Source of the DNA: Phaeobacter inhibens DSM 16374
GTDB lineage: Bacteria; Pseudomonadota; Alphaproteobacteria; Rhodobacterales; Rhodobacteraceae
Reading direction: 5' to 3'
Assembly: GCF_000473105.1 (NCBI RefSeq)
Contig: NZ_KI421498.1
Coordinates: forward strand, 1,984,001-2,048,000
DNA length: 64,000 bases
The translations under genes were made by a program, and so were the position numbers. This document shows positions 63,104 through 64,000 of the stretch, in pieces (the first letter of the stretch is position 1; the number at the start of each line of letters is the position of its first letter). The notes under the pieces were generated by a model that searched no databases, had not been told where the DNA came from, and worked only from the letters and a program-made list of their open reading frames with translations.

Positions 63104-64000
63104 ATGCGTAAGTATCTTTTGTCCGCAGCCGCGGTTATTGCCGTGGTCGCGGGACAGGCAGCCTATGCCGATGAGGCCGCTGCCAAGAAATGGATCGACG
63201 AAGAATTCCAGCCCTCGGTTCTGACCAAGGACGAACAGCTGTCGGAAATGCAGTGGTTCATCAAAGCGTCCGAACCGTTCTCGGGTATGGAAATCAACGT
63301 CCTGTCTGAAGGCATTCCGACGCATAGCTATGAGTCCGAAGTTCTGACCAAGGCATTTGAGGAAATCACCGGCATCAAGGTGAACCATCAGATCCTCGGC
63401 GAGGGCGAAGTGGTTCAGGCTGTGCAGACCCAGATGCAGACCAAGCGGAACCTCTATGACGCCTATGTCAACGATTCCGACCTGATCGGCACCCACTCGC
63501 GTCTGCAGCTGGCGTATAACCTGACCGACATGATGGAAGGTGATTTCTTTGACGTCACCAACCCAGAACTCGATCTGGGCGACTTCATGGGCACGCAGTT
63601 CACAACCGGTCCCGATGGCGACCTGTATCAGCTGCCAGACCAGCAGTTTGCGAACCTCTACTGGTTCCGCAAGGACTGGTTTGACCGCGAAGACCTGCAG
63701 GCCGCGTTCAAGGAAAAATACGGCTACGATCTGGGTGTTCCGGTCAACTGGTCCGCATATGAAGACATCGCCGAATTCTTCTCGAACGACGTGAAGGAAA
63801 TCGACGGGACCACAATCTTTGGTCACATGGACTACGGTAAGCGCGCGCCTGACCTTGGCTGGCGTATGACCGATGCCTGGCTGTCGATGGCCGGTGCCGG
63901 TTCGAAAGGTGAGCCGAACGGTGTGCCGATCGACGAATGGGGCATCCGCATGGAAGCGGATTCCTGTAACCCTGCCGGTGCAAGCGTGACCCGCGGTGGT
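63104..64000 (+). CDS. ABC transporter extracellular solute-binding protein (glycerol/sugar type), partial
   Basis: 299 codons to the right edge with no stop, so the C-terminus lies outside. The Sec signal peptide is MRKYLLSAAAVIAVVAGQAAYA. The mature protein has the family 1-type fold: MEINVLSEGIPTHSYES, FEEITGIKVNHQILGEGEVVQ, YDAYVNDSDLIGTHSR and LPDQQFANLYWFRKDW. This resembles the GlpV-like/sugar-binding proteins of Rhodobacterales and rhizobia. GGAGGAG lies 6-9 nt before the ATG. Codon use is strongly biased to TAC, AAC, GAA and CTG, the pattern of a highly expressed gene. The opposite strand is also open here but is a shadow. Confidence 0.9.
   Translation, partial: MRKYLLSAAAVIAVVAGQAAYADEAAAKKWIDEEFQPSVLTKDEQLSEMQWFIKASEPFSGMEINVLSEGIPTHSYESEVLTKAFEEITGIKVNHQILGEGEVVQAVQTQMQTKRNLYDAYVNDSDLIGTHSRLQLAYNLTDMMEGDFFDVTNPELDLGDFMGTQFTTGPDGDLYQLPDQQFANLYWFRKDWFDREDLQAAFKEKYGYDLGVPVNWSAYEDIAEFFSNDVKEIDGTTIFGHMDYGKRAPDLGWRMTDAWLSMAGAGSKGEPNGVPIDEWGIRMEADSCNPAGASVTRGG

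Noticed and set aside
63089-63826. 245-codon minus-strand frame at the right end
   Set aside because: Shadow of the plus-strand solute-binding protein, which has a signal peptide, strong ribosome site and highly expressed codon use.

Overview
The window is chromosomal DNA of a high-GC alphaproteobacterium. It is most likely a marine Roseobacter-group Rhodobacteraceae (Phaeobacter/Ruegeria-like). This rests on protein sequences I recognise from memory (YcjX/YcjF pair, group III truncated globin, TamAB, membrane-bound PuuD, fused PuuE-UraD) and on gene content, not on a search. I see no rRNA or tRNA genes, insertion sequences, integrases or CRISPR arrays. Both ends are cut inside genes: a globin on the left and an ABC solute-binding protein on the right.

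Layout. 0-7.5 kb holds core genes: globin tail, a coupled ycjX-GNAT-ycjF operon, truA, a small PAS/LOV-like protein, and a complete queC-queD-queE-queF operon for 7-deazaguanine synthesis. 7.6-13 kb holds an acyl-CoA dehydrogenase and glycine cleavage genes gcvH and gcvP behind a clear tandem glycine riboswitch. gcvT is not present, and a 0.3 kb stretch without a recognisable gene separates the riboswitch from gcvH. 13-25 kb is a purine/urate catabolic island: glutamine-synthetase-like ligase, IclR regulator, AllE, NCS2 permease, AllA, PuuE-UraD fusion, UraH, LysR regulator and PuuD with a cytochrome c tail. Together they take imported purine through urate to glyoxylate, except for xanthine dehydrogenase and allantoate amidohydrolase, which must lie elsewhere. 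An unrelated GAPDH and a small secreted protein sit inside it. 25-31.8 kb holds tamA-tamB and a glucokinase with a LacI-type palindrome upstream.

31.9-60 kb is the notable region: a Wzx/Wzy-type polysaccharide locus (five GT2/GT4-type transferases, WecG-type transferase, polymerase, flippase, Wzz, BY-kinase-like ATPase, initiating sugar-phosphate transferase) wrapped around a hybrid PKS-NRPS assembly line. Seven genes from 36,675 to 53,885 (PKS, GT2, NRPS, phosphopantetheinyl transferase, SGNH hydrolase, SGNH-glycosidase fusion, GT2) are chained by six ATGA overlaps. The NRPS reads as formyltransferase / half condensation domain / adenylation domain split by a luciferase-like monooxygenase / PCP, with a glycine-type specificity code. 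The PKS reads KS-AT-KR-DH-ACP-TE. The arrangement suggests a small N-formyl-glycine-derived, once-extended acyl unit made next to, and perhaps attached to, a surface glycan. That link is inference.

60-64 kb holds a divergent DgoK-like protein preceded by a cluster of inverted repeats, an RlmL-type rRNA methyltransferase, and a sugar/glycerol-type ABC binding protein. The last is preceded by a perfect inverted repeat that closely resembles one in the glutamine-synthetase/IclR intergenic region 48 kb away.
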